Part shown: positions 24,039 through 31,969 of the stretch, piece after piece
How the letters are laid out: each line of letters begins with the position of its first letter
Numbering within the stretch: the first letter of the stretch is position 1
DNA from: Streptomyces iconiensis
GTDB taxonomy: Bacteria; Actinomycetota; Actinomycetes; Streptomycetales; Streptomycetaceae
Assembly: GCF_028657195.3 (NCBI RefSeq)
Contig: NZ_JANCPR020000057.1
Span: 1 to 63,483 of the forward strand
Length of the DNA stretch: 63,483 nucleotides
Direction: 5' to 3'
Program-made: the position numbers and the translations under genes
The notes under the pieces: generated by a model
Told to the model about the DNA's origin: nothing
What the model saw: the letters and a program-made list of their open reading frames with translations, nothing else
Database searches by the model: none

Positions 24039-25175
24039 TCAGGAGGCGGGGCCGGGGTCAATCGGCGCCGCCGGAACCTCCATGGTGATCATCGTGGGGC
24101 CCCCGGCAGGACTGTTCGCCGCGAGGATGCCGTCGAACTGGGCCAGGCGGCGCTCGATGCCGCGCATACCGCTGCCGCTGTCGAGGTCGGCGCCGCCCTT
24201 GCCGTCGTCCGTGACGGCGATCCGGATCATGGGTCCCGAGGGCGTCTGCGAGTAGACCGCGTCGAGCCACACCCGTGAGGCGCCCGAGTGCTTCGCCGCG
24301 TTGGTGAGGACCTCACTGACGGCGAAGTAGACGGCGGACTCGACGGGTTCCTCGAAGCGGCCGGGGAGGTCGATGTCCTCCTCGACCGGGATCTCCATCC
24401 GCAGGGCCAGCGCGCGCAGCGCGTCGGGCAGGCCGCGCTCGGCCAGCACGGGCGGGTGGATTCCCCGTACGAGGTCGCGCAGTTCGGTCAGCGCCTCGGC
24501 CGAGTTCTCGCGGGCCTGCGCGATCATCTGTTTCGCGCGCACCGGGTCGCGTTCGACCAGCGCCTCGATCGTGCCGAGGCTCATACCCATGGCCACCAGC
24601 CGTGCCTGCGCTCCGTCGTGCAAGTCCCGTTCGATACGGCGCAGTTCGGCGGCCGAGGAGTCGACGGCGTCGTGCCGTGTCTCGTAGAGCTGCTCGACGC
24701 GGCGTGCCAGCAGCATCTCCTTCGTCGGCTCCAGCATGGTCTTGGTCAGCTTGTGGTTGATGGGGAGCAGCGGAGGCAGTAGCGCGGTGACGAAGCCGGC
24801 GGTCATGTCGGCCGGCAGCCACACCAGGTCGCGCCAGGTCGCGTGCTCCTTGAGGAGCAGCGTGCACCGTTCGACCTGGCCGACGACGCCCTCGCGCAGG
24901 TTCGGCGGGAAGGGCCGGTAGGGCGGGGGCACGGGCAGGCCGCCCCATTTGTCCACGAGGTAGCGCCGCTGGTTCGCGTAGGTGCGTACGCCCTCCAGCA
25001 CGAGCGGTGTCGTGAAGACGCCGACCCCGACCACGATGAGTGCGATGGAGATCACGGACAGCACGAACAGAAGGATGGACAGAGGGAGTGTGGCGACAGC
25101 GAGTGCCGGTCCTCGTACGAGGGCCAGCATCAGCTCGTGCGTCTGTACCGCCGCACGTGGTCTGTCGTCCGTCAC
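24039..25175 (-). CDS. NarL-type sensor histidine kinase
   Basis: A 378-residue kinase. Two or more hydrophobic segments (L-P-L-S-I-L-L-F-V-L-S-V-I-S-I-A and L-P-A-D-M-T-A-G-F-V-T-A-L-L-P) frame a region like the Actinobacterial 'putative sensor' domain. The phosphoacceptor His is in I-E-R-D-L-H-D-G-A-Q-A-R-L-V. The HATPase segment has V-S-E-V-L-T-N-A-A-K-H-S-G-A and D-D-G-K-G-G-A. Start is GTG 25175. No regulator is directly adjacent; the nearest on this strand is at 28836, beyond the GH89 gene. Confidence 0.9.
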   Translation of the reverse strand: MTDDRPRAAVQTHELMLALVRGPALAVATLPLSILLFVLSVISIALIVVGVGVFTTPLVLEGVRTYANQRRYLVDKWGGLPVPPPYRPFPPNLREGVVGQVERCTLLLKEHATWRDLVWLPADMTAGFVTALLPPLLPINHKLTKTMLEPTKEMLLARRVEQLYETRHDAVDSSAAELRRIERDLHDGAQARLVAMGMSLGTIEALVERDPVRAKQMIAQARENSAEALTELRDLVRGIHPPVLAERGLPDALRALALRMEIPVEEDIDLPGRFEEPVESAVYFAVSEVLTNAAKHSGASRVWLDAVYSQTPSGPMIRIAVTDDGKGGADLDSGSGMRGIERRLAQFDGILAANSPAGGPTMITMEVPAAPIDPGPAS

Positions 25176-25327
25176 GTCCCTCTGCCCGCCTTCTTCCCCG
25201 TGTGGTGTCAGCTTGCGTGGTGTCCTGGCGCCGTCAGCGCGTCAGTGTGTTTCCGTCAACTCATCAACCCGTCAACCCGTCATCTCGTCGGGCCGCCGGA
25301 ACGTCGGCCCGTCCAACCGTGTGCCCG

Positions 25328-28300
25328 TCAGCGTGCGGTCCAGCCGCCGAACTCCGCCGTCGCGCGGGCGCCGCTGCCGCCGTTGGTCGCGGTCATGAAG
25401 AGTCCCGCGTCCAGCTTTCCTGACGCGCCGGTGACTTCGACGGTTGCGACCGTACGCCAGTTCCTCCCGTCGTCCGTTGACAGCTCCCCCGTGAAGGAGC
25501 CGCCCGAGCGGGAGAGGCGCAGCAGTACGGGCGCTTTGATGCCGGTGATCCGCTTGTAGGTGTCCAGTGTGCCGTTGCCGTCGGTGTCGTAGGAGAGCAC
25601 GACCCCGTTGGCGGGGGTCACGGCGAGGTTCACGAAGCCGGTCGCTGTCCTGTCCGACAGGTCGTTACGGGCGATGATGCCCGCGCGTGCCCAGGGGCCG
25701 CTGTTGTCCTGCCGGTCCACCCGCACGGTCACGGCGCCGCCGTCGGCCAGTGCGCCGGGCTCGTAGAGCGTGCCGAACTCGGCGTTGCTCTTCCACAGGT
25801 CGGCGCCGCCGCCGTTGATCGCGTAGCGGCCCTGTACATGCCCGAAGACGGCCGCGTTGTTGGTGAAGGTACGGAGTCCGCCGGGCAGCTCTCCCGCGAG
25901 GAAGAGCAGGCCGGGCTGCCGCGAGGTGACCCGCTCGCCGCCTTGTGGGCCGTACGTCACCTCCAGCGCGTGCGGCAGCGGCTCCAGCGGGTCGGCCAGT
26001 TCGCGGTCGGGGGTGGTGACCCGCCAGCGGACGGTGGCCTCCTTGCCCGGCCCGACCGACGGCACCGACAGGGGGTCCTGCGGTTCGGCCGTGCCGTCGC
26101 CGTCGTCGAGGCCGCGCAGCGCGAAGTCGACGGTGCCGGTCGGGCTGAGCCCGTTCTCGTTGCGGAAGACCGCCTTGACGGTGCCGGCGCCGCCGGGGGG
26201 CACGGCCGGCGGCTCTGACGTGACGGTGAGCGAGCCCTGGTACGGCGCCTTGGCGAGCGCTTCGTGCACGCGTCTCGCCGTGCGGTAAGCGTCGGTGACC
26301 GGGCGCAGCGGGTAGTCCTTGGCCTCCCGCGTCCAGGGCTCCTCCAGCGCGTACCAGTCGAACTTCTTCGGAGCACGGCCCTCAGCGAGCGCGTCCCGCA
26401 GGTCGTCGAGGAACGCCTTCCACTGGGGGAAGTGCACCTCGCGGATGAGGCCCTGCCAGTCGCGGTTGGCGTAGTTGGCCAGGTGGCCGCCGTCCGCTGT
26501 CGGCCGGTCGCCCCACGTGGTGACCAGGACCTTCGCCGTCCGCACGAGCTGTTCCCGCTCTGCCTCGCCGGATGCGGAGCGGCGTGCCGCGTCCAGCCAG
26601 GGGCCGAGCAGGAACGACCGGTGCGCGCCGGACATGTCGTCGCTCAGCTCCATCAGCTTCAGCCACAGGTCGGCCAGCTTGGCGAAGGTGTCCTTCTCGC
26701 CGCCCTGGTAGGCGGCCTGGAGCTGGGGGATGAGGACCCAGGAACGGTTGGCGAGCACCTGGCGGCCCGCGTCGGTCAGATCGTGCCGGTAGGCGTCGCT
26801 GCCGCGCAGCTTCCCCGCGACGCCCAGCAGCCCGGCGAACGCCGCGTCGAATCCCGCCAGGTCGAAGGCCGGGGTGTGGGTGGCGTAGTACGCGCCCGAA
26901 CGCGCCGTCAGGCTCGGCCGGGAGGCGAACACGCTGTCGTGCGGCCGTCCGTCAGCGCTGCTGATCCGGTACGCCGTCTCCCGCAGCGCCGCCATCGCCT
27001 TACGTGCCGCGGGGTCCTCGCCCCCGTAACGCAGCCGCGCGTAGTCGGCGAACCACTGCTCGCGGTCGACGGGCTCCTCACGCCAGGCCAGCTCACTGAA
27101 GAGTTCGAGCGCAGCCGGGTCGCGGTGGGTGGCTTCCGGCATGTAGCAGGTGCCGACGAGCTTGCTGCCCGCGCGGTCCCGCCAGGTGGTGAAGCGCTCG
27201 GCCCACATATGGGTCTTCGCGCCGATCGTCGTACGCCCCCCGAAGTTGGGGATCGTGCCGAACGCGTACGGCACTCCGCCCCAGTCCTTCTCCCGGTCGG
27301 AGACCCGCTCCAGATCGGACAGCCCGTCGACGATGAGCATGCGGTCCTTGTGCGCGAGCGCGTCCAGCAGCGCACGGCGCGGGTTCTCCTGCCAGCCGAG
27401 GATCACCCAGGTCGCGCCGGGCCGCGCCGTCTGAAGCGCCTTCTCCACGGCACGCGCCGCGTCCGGCACCGGCACGTCACCGGGGTCGCCGCCCTCGTGC
27501 AGCAGGTCCATCTTGAAGTGGCCGATGTCACCGAAGAGTTGGCGCTGGTGCGTGTAGAAGGCGGCGGCGACCTCACGGAAGACCTCCGTGCGGGGATCGA
27601 GCCAGGGCGGCCTGGGCATCCCGTTCCAGGTGCCCTGGGGGATGGTGCGACCGCCGGGGTTGCGCTGGGTGAAGTCGGCGGGGACGGTGCCGAAATAGCC
27701 CGGGAGCACCGGCCGCATGCCCAGCTCCCGCATCCGCGCGACGATCCGCCGCCCCAGCTCCGTGCGCTTGGCCAGCAGCGCGGCGCTGATCGGCCCGCCG
27801 TACTCGGCCATGTTCTGCAGCAGCCACCACGGCTGGTGGGTGGGGGCCGGGATCCAGGCGCGCGCCTCGGAGTCGCTGTATCCGAAGTCCTGGAGCAGCC
27901 GGTGGTACACCGCCTCCTGCCCCGCCGTGACCAGCACTTCGTTGCACCCGTGCAGCGCGAGGACGTCGAGGAAGCGCTCCCAGTGCGCCCAGTCCGCGTA
28001 CGGGGCCGTATAGCCGTCGTGGGTGTCGTTGAGCGCGAACCGGTGCGGCACCGTGGCGCGCTGCCCGTGTGGGGTGCGCGGCGCCGGCAGCTTTGCCGGA
28101 AGGTCGAGTTGGGTGCCCGACCATGAGATGTGCGCGTCACATGTGTACTTCAGGTACCAGTGCACGCCCGTCAGCAGAGCAACGGGCCCCGTGCCCGCCA
28201 CCTTGATACGCCCCGCGCTCCCCGTCACCTTGAAGCGCTCGGGCCCTCCGATGTGCTGGAGCGTGATCTGTCTCGCGTGCGTGGGCAGCAGCCGCGCCAC

Positions 28301-28450
28301 CGCCTTCCGCGCCGCACCGGTCGCGTCCACTTCCGCCGCTCTGTCCGCTCTGTCCACCGCCATGGCTGGGGTGTACCCGCCGCCCAGTGCGATTCCCGCG
28401 CCGAGCGCGCCTGTCGTACCCAGAACGGTGCGTCTGTTCATGTCGTGCAT
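25328..28450 (-). CDS. GH89 alpha-N-acetylglucosaminidase, Tat-type signal
   Basis: A 1040-residue predicted secreted enzyme related to human NAGLU, which removes terminal alpha-linked N-acetylglucosamine. The N-terminus M-N-R-R-T-V-L-G-T-T-G-A-L-G-A-G-I is a twin-arginine-type signal ending near P-A-M-A. The NAGLU N-terminal, barrel and helical domains follow. Candidate catalytic residues are Glu in D-L-L-H-E-G-G-D-P and Glu in C-Y-M-P-E-A-T-H, the latter matching the human M-A-P-E-G region. After about residue 740 come an Ig-like/NEW3-type domain and a C-terminal beta-sandwich of the laminin-G/CBM kind. ATG 28450 is favoured by a G-run eight bases upstream; ATG 28441 is the alternative. It sits between a response regulator and a histidine kinase. 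Confidence 0.9.
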   Translation of the reverse strand: MHDMNRRTVLGTTGALGAGIALGGGYTPAMAVDRADRAAEVDATGAARKAVARLLPTHARQITLQHIGGPERFKVTGSAGRIKVAGTGPVALLTGVHWYLKYTCDAHISWSGTQLDLPAKLPAPRTPHGQRATVPHRFALNDTHDGYTAPYADWAHWERFLDVLALHGCNEVLVTAGQEAVYHRLLQDFGYSDSEARAWIPAPTHQPWWLLQNMAEYGGPISAALLAKRTELGRRIVARMRELGMRPVLPGYFGTVPADFTQRNPGGRTIPQGTWNGMPRPPWLDPRTEVFREVAAAFYTHQRQLFGDIGHFKMDLLHEGGDPGDVPVPDAARAVEKALQTARPGATWVILGWQENPRRALLDALAHKDRMLIVDGLSDLERVSDREKDWGGVPYAFGTIPNFGGRTTIGAKTHMWAERFTTWRDRAGSKLVGTCYMPEATHRDPAALELFSELAWREEPVDREQWFADYARLRYGGEDPAARKAMAALRETAYRISSADGRPHDSVFASRPSLTARSGAYYATHTPAFDLAGFDAAFAGLLGVAGKLRGSDAYRHDLTDAGRQVLANRSWVLIPQLQAAYQGGEKDTFAKLADLWLKLMELSDDMSGAHRSFLLGPWLDAARRSASGEAEREQLVRTAKVLVTTWGDRPTADGGHLANYANRDWQGLIREVHFPQWKAFLDDLRDALAEGRAPKKFDWYALEEPWTREAKDYPLRPVTDAYRTARRVHEALAKAPYQGSLTVTSEPPAVPPGGAGTVKAVFRNENGLSPTGTVDFALRGLDDGDGTAEPQDPLSVPSVGPGKEATVRWRVTTPDRELADPLEPLPHALEVTYGPQGGERVTSRQPGLLFLAGELPGGLRTFTNNAAVFGHVQGRYAINGGGADLWKSNAEFGTLYEPGALADGGAVTVRVDRQDNSGPWARAGIIARNDLSDRTATGFVNLAVTPANGVVLSYDTDGNGTLDTYKRITGIKAPVLLRLSRSGGSFTGELSTDDGRNWRTVATVEVTGASGKLDAGLFMTATNGGSGARATAEFGGWTAR

Positions 28451-28835
28451 GGAGAGTGCCCCCCATTGTCGGATATGACCGAATTGCTGGGTGTGACCGA
28501 AGACACGTACGAGGCTGCACGCTAACGAAGGGGAACCGCCGGGTCGAGGCACGCCGTGTCGGAGCACGCCAATGTCGAGGCACGCCATGTCGAGGCACGC
28601 CATGTCGCGTGCCGGGGCCCGCAGCGCGCGGGCGGGCGGAGAAGGGGGCACTTGGGGAGCAGGGCGGACTCGGTCGGGGCGGGGCGGCTCAGCCGAGGGG
28701 AGACGGGCCGCGCAGCCGGTGGGGGCTGGCGGCTCAACCGTCGGGAGACGGCCCGCTCACGCCGGGGCGGGCCGCTCGGTGCCAGGGTCATCGGTGCCAG
28801 GTCCGTCGGGGGCAGGACCGGCGGGGGTGGGCCGC
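28451..28835 (-). repeat. Intergenic region with two 15-bp-type tandem repeats
   Basis: No gene supported. Positions 28543-28610 hold GTCGAGGCACGCCGT-like units starting at 28543, 28558, 28574, 28589 and 28604. Positions ~28776-28835 hold a second set of 15-bp units of the form TCGGTGCCAGGGTCA. In between is GC-rich sequence with recurring GGGAGACGG. The GH89 promoter should be at the low-coordinate end of this gap. Confidence 0.6.
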
Positions 28836-29483
28836 TCAGCCGTGGTCGAGATACGCGAGTACGGCGAGCACGCGCCGGTTGTCGTCGTCCGACGGCGGAA
28901 GACCGAGCTTCCCGAAGATGTTGGAGGTGTGCTTGGCGACGGCACGCTCCGTCACGAAGAGTTGCGCCGCGATGGCCGCGTTCGACCGCCCCATCGCCAT
29001 CAGCTCCATGACCTCCTTCTCGCGGGAGGTCAGGTTCCCCATCGGCTTGTCCTGTGCGCGCCGCGTCAGCAACTGCTGGATCACCTGCGGATCCATCGCT
29101 GTGCCGCCCTCGGACACCCGGCGTACGGCGTCGATGAACTGGTCGGCGTCGAACACGCGGTCCTTCAGCAGATAGCCGACCCCGCCGTTGCCGTCGGCGA
29201 GCAGCTCACGCGCGTACAGCTGTTCCACGTGCTGTGACAGCACCAGCACCGGCAGCCCCGGGCGCTTGCTGCGGGCCTCCAGCGCGCACTGGAGCCCCTC
29301 GTCGCTGAACGACGGCGGCAGCCGCACGTCCACGACCGCCACATCCGGCTCCAGCTCGGCCAGCGCCCGGCTCAGCTCGGGCCCGTTGTCCACCGCCGCC
29401 GCGATCTCGAAGTCGAACGCCTCAAGCATCCGCACCAGCCCGTCCCTCAGCAGGAACAGGTCCTCAGCGATCACGACACGCAC
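28836..29483 (-). CDS. LuxR/NarL-family response regulator
   Basis: A 215-residue regulator. Receiver: V-R-V-V-I-A-E-D-L-F-L-L-R-D-G at the start, phosphorylated Asp in V-A-V-V-D-V-R-L-P-P, Lys in Y-L-L-K-D-R. LuxR HTH: L-T-S-R-E-K-E-V-M-E-L-M-A and S-N-A-A-I-A-A-Q-L. I chose GTG 29483, which has TGGAG six bases upstream and begins right at the receiver. It is first in a minus-strand series followed by the GH89 gene and the histidine kinase at 24039, its probable partner. Confidence 0.9.
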   Translation of the reverse strand: MRVVIAEDLFLLRDGLVRMLEAFDFEIAAAVDNGPELSRALAELEPDVAVVDVRLPPSFSDEGLQCALEARSKRPGLPVLVLSQHVEQLYARELLADGNGGVGYLLKDRVFDADQFIDAVRRVSEGGTAMDPQVIQQLLTRRAQDKPMGNLTSREKEVMELMAMGRSNAAIAAQLFVTERAVAKHTSNIFGKLGLPPSDDDNRRVLAVLAYLDHG

Positions 29484-29577
29484 GGAAACTCCAGGAGGTA
29501 GCGAACAGAGGGACGGCGGGCCCGCCTCACGACGCACACACGGCCGACCACTACGAATCTACCGCCCCGCCACCACG

Positions 29578-30042
29578 TCAGGCCGCGATACCGAAGTCCT
29601 CGCGACGCAACGTGAGGTCACACCACAGGAACTTCCCCTGCGTCCCCAGTGCCGGGTCCCCCAACGGGAACCCGCCCCATTCGTGCGCGCACAGCCGCAC
29701 CAGCGTCAGCCCCCGCCCGCCCTCCGGGACGCCCGGCACCGTTGCACCGGCGCACGGGCCCGGTGACCCGTCGAACGGCGGCGGGATGTGCGGATCGCTG
29801 TCCGAGACCCCGATCCGCATCCGCTCGCCGTCACCCTTGAGCCGCAGCGCCGCCGGGCCCCGCGTGTGCCGCACGGCGTTCGTCACCAGTTCCGAGGTCA
29901 GCAACTCCGCGCTGTCGGCCAGCGCCTCCAACCCGTACAACGGCAGCACGCCCCGCACCGTGCCCCGCGCTACGCGTGGGGCACGTGGGTCGTTGGGGAG
30001 TCGGAGTGTGTAGGCCCAGAGCCGTGCGGGTGCCGTCGTCAT
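29578..30042 (-). CDS. HATPase (anti-sigma-like) protein
   Basis: A 154-residue single-domain GHKL ATPase of the RsbW/SpoIIAB-like type common in Streptomyces. The N-box is L-L-T-S-E-L-V-T-N-A-V-R-H-T, and G-G-R-G-L-T-L-V is the G-box. There is no kinase phosphoacceptor domain. GAAGGGA lies about eight bases upstream of ATG 30042. It is divergent from the XRE gene, an arrangement repeated many times in Streptomyces genomes around XRE-DUF397 pairs. Confidence 0.9.
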   Translation of the reverse strand: MTTAPARLWAYTLRLPNDPRAPRVARGTVRGVLPLYGLEALADSAELLTSELVTNAVRHTRGPAALRLKGDGERMRIGVSDSDPHIPPPFDGSPGPCAGATVPGVPEGGRGLTLVRLCAHEWGGFPLGDPALGTQGKFLWCDLTLRREDFGIAA

Positions 30043-30170
30043 CGAAGTGTCCCTTCAGGGAGGGGGGTTGGAGCGACAGGGCACACACGCTAGCGCTAGC
30101 TGTGATAGATCTACTATTCGCTTGGGGGGATAGCTCTCAAGATGACCCTTGTGGGGGAAGGAAGAGCCCG
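30043..30170. promoter_or_regulatory. Divergent promoter with nested palindromes
   Basis: GCTAGCGCTAGC (30089-30100) is a perfect 12-bp palindrome. It is followed at once by ATAG-N5-CTAT (30105-30117), containing the palindrome TAGATCTA (30106-30113). This is the most AT-rich stretch in the neighbourhood and lies between the ATPase and XRE genes. I infer an operator for the XRE protein overlapping one or both promoters. Confidence 0.55.
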
Positions 30171-31016
30171 ATGGTGATGCCGCCGACCTTGCGACAACAA
30201 CGTCTCGGCGCGGAACTGCGGAAGCTGAGAGAGCGGTCCGGTCTGAGTTCCACCGCCGCAGCTGCTCGTGCGGGGATTCAGCAAGCACGTATGAGCAGCA
30301 TCGAAGCGGGTCGCTATGCAGTCAGCGCTGAACGTGTCCGTTCTTTCGCCAGCATCTACAGCTGTGCCGACTCGGGGTTGGTCGACGCACTCGCGGAGTT
30401 GACCGGAGGAAGGACGCGCGGCTGGTGGGACGAGTACCGCGAGCAACTCCCCGCAAGTCTTCTGGACCTGGCTGAGCTTGAGCATCACGCCCACGCGTTC
30501 CGCGTCGCATTGGCGTTGCACATCCCCGCATTCCTGCAAACGAGGGACCATGCACGAGCACTGTTCCGAGAAGTGGTCCCACCGCTGCATCAGCACGAGA
30601 TCGAATACCGGATCGGCCACAGGATGAAGCGTCAGGCGATTCTGTACCGCGCGACCCCTCCGCACTACTCGGCGGTGATCCACGAGGCGGCGCTGCGTAT
30701 GCGGTTCGGAGGGCGCAAGACGAGCTGTGCGCAGCTCGCCCACCTCGTCGACATGAGCGAGCGGGACAGTCTCCAGGTGCGTGTAATCCCCTTCGAGCGG
30801 GGCATCTTTCCTGGCACTGGCCAGTCGGTCGACTACGTGTGCGGTTCCGTACCGCAGTTGGACACGGTGCAGCTCGACACCCATCACGGGTGCGAGTTCC
30901 TGGACGCGGAGGCACAGTTGGCGAAGTACCGCTTGGTGTTGGACCGGATGGAAAGCAGCGCGCTGAGCCCCGCCGCCTCGCGGGACTTCATTCACCACCT
31001 CGCCCGAAGCATGTGA
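30171..31016 (+). CDS. XRE-family regulator with DUF5753 domain (WhiJ-like)
   Basis: A 281-residue protein. An XRE helix-turn-helix fills residues ~8-62 (L-R-K-L-R-E-R-S-G-L then A-A-R-A-G-I-Q-Q-A-R-M-S-S-I-E-A-G). The rest is a DUF5753-type domain with A-L-H-I-P-A-F-L-Q-T and R-M-K-R-Q-A-I-L-Y. Start ATG 30171 is preceded by GGAAGGAAGAG. The small DUF397 gene follows by eight bases. WhiJ and its paralogues with DUF397 partners influence development in S. coelicolor (established); the specific role here is unknown. Confidence 0.9.
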   Translation: MVMPPTLRQQRLGAELRKLRERSGLSSTAAAARAGIQQARMSSIEAGRYAVSAERVRSFASIYSCADSGLVDALAELTGGRTRGWWDEYREQLPASLLDLAELEHHAHAFRVALALHIPAFLQTRDHARALFREVVPPLHQHEIEYRIGHRMKRQAILYRATPPHYSAVIHEAALRMRFGGRKTSCAQLAHLVDMSERDSLQVRVIPFERGIFPGTGQSVDYVCGSVPQLDTVQLDTHHGCEFLDAEAQLAKYRLVLDRMESSALSPAASRDFIHHLARSM

Positions 31017-31024
31017 GGCCGTCG

Positions 31025-31222
31025 ATGTCGAACACGCCTTGGCAGAAGTCGTCCTTCAGCGGCGACGCTTCGAACTGCGTCAACGTCGCCTCCGGCGGCG
31101 ACACCGTGCTGCTGCGGGAGAGCGACGAGCCCGGTGTCGTGTTGCGGGTGAGCGCGGAGCGGTTCCGCATGCTGTTGGCGAGCGTGAAGGCGGACGGCTT
31201 CACGCCCGGTGTGGCGGAGTGA
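31025..31222 (+). CDS. DUF397 small protein
   Basis: A 65-residue protein with the DUF397 hallmarks W-Q-K-S-S-F-S-G and N-C-V-N-V-A. In the C-terminal part V-L-L-R-E-S-D replaces the usual R-D-S-K segment. These proteins accompany and probably antagonise XRE/WhiJ-like regulators. TGAGG at the end of the XRE gene serves as ribosome-binding site for ATG 31025. Its 3' end overlaps the convergent P-loop gene by 23 bases. Confidence 0.9.
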   Translation: MSNTPWQKSSFSGDASNCVNVASGGDTVLLRESDEPGVVLRVSAERFRMLLASVKADGFTPGVAE

Positions 31223-31766
31223 CCGTGGGGTTCGGTCGGGTCCAGCCGGTTGCCGTCAGGATCTCTTGGGCGAGGGAGGGTACGGGGCGGCCGTCCGTCG
31301 GTATGCGTACGGTCTCCGGTGGGACGCCCTCGTCCAGGAGGCGGGCCTTGCGGGTGCTGCTGCGAAGTTCCCGTTCCAGTTCCGAGCCCAACTCCCGGCC
31401 CGCCAGCCGCTCGTGCGCTGTGGCGTCGGAGGCGGTGAGCAGTACGCGTACGAGGCGGACCCGCGCTCCCATCGCGCGTTCGAACATGGCGGTGGTCTCG
31501 GGCAGTACGCACGCCGTGTTGGTGTACACGAGACGCCGATAGCCCCGCGCGGTGAAGTTGGCCCACACGGCGGTGAGGTTGCTCTCCGTGATCTCCGAAC
31601 GGTCGGGGTCACCCTCGGGGGCCGGGTGCGCCTGGCCCATGAAGTCACCGTCGAGGACGGCGTGCGGGACGGCCGCGGCGCGTAGCTGCGCCGAGATCTC
31701 CCAGCCGACCGTGGTCTTGCCGACGCCGGCACGCCCGCCGATGAGCAGTGCTTCCGCTTCGTCCAT
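31200..31766 (-). CDS. P-loop kinase-like ATP-binding protein
   Basis: A 188-residue protein with Walker A G-G-R-A-G-V-G-K-T-T at residues ~10-19 and otherwise the size and layout of a small P-loop kinase (adenylyl-sulfate/gluconate kinase-like). V-L-D-G-D-F-M follows the first helix, as in nucleotide or sugar kinases. A later Arg-rich R-L-V-R-V-L-L-T segment fits a lid. Substrate unknown. ATG 31766 is the start. The nested inverted repeat 31872-31949 lies about 100 bp upstream. Confidence 0.75.
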   Translation of the reverse strand: MDEAEALLIGGRAGVGKTTVGWEISAQLRAAAVPHAVLDGDFMGQAHPAPEGDPDRSEITESNLTAVWANFTARGYRRLVYTNTACVLPETTAMFERAMGARVRLVRVLLTASDATAHERLAGRELGSELERELRSSTRKARLLDEGVPPETVRIPTDGRPVPSLAQEILTATGWTRPNPTVTPPHRA

Positions 31767-31871
31767 GGGGTGAGCGTGCCAGCCGGGGAGCGCGCCGCGC
31801 GATCGGTTATCGCCTCACGCCTGGCCGAAGAACTCCCGCAGCGCGGGGGCCAGTGCCGGTGTCGTACCACT

Positions 31872-31949
31872 GAAAGAGACCATGGCGGGGTCGCGAACTC
31901 ATCGGCGGATCGCGGCAGTTCTCGATCCGCCGGCGGCCCGGTCTCTTTC
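31872..31949. repeat. Nested perfect inverted repeats
   Basis: Outer arms GAAAGAGACC (31872-31881) and GGTCTCTTTC (31940-31949), inner arms CGGCGGATCG (31903-31912) and CGATCCGCCG (31923-31932), all fully complementary. The 78-bp unit lies between the stop of the FAD gene at 31970 and the start of the P-loop gene. It may be a terminator plus leader structure, or a DNA cruciform/operator. No T-run follows on either strand. Confidence 0.7.
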
Positions 31950-31969
31950 CCGGACCGGTCCGTGGGGGA

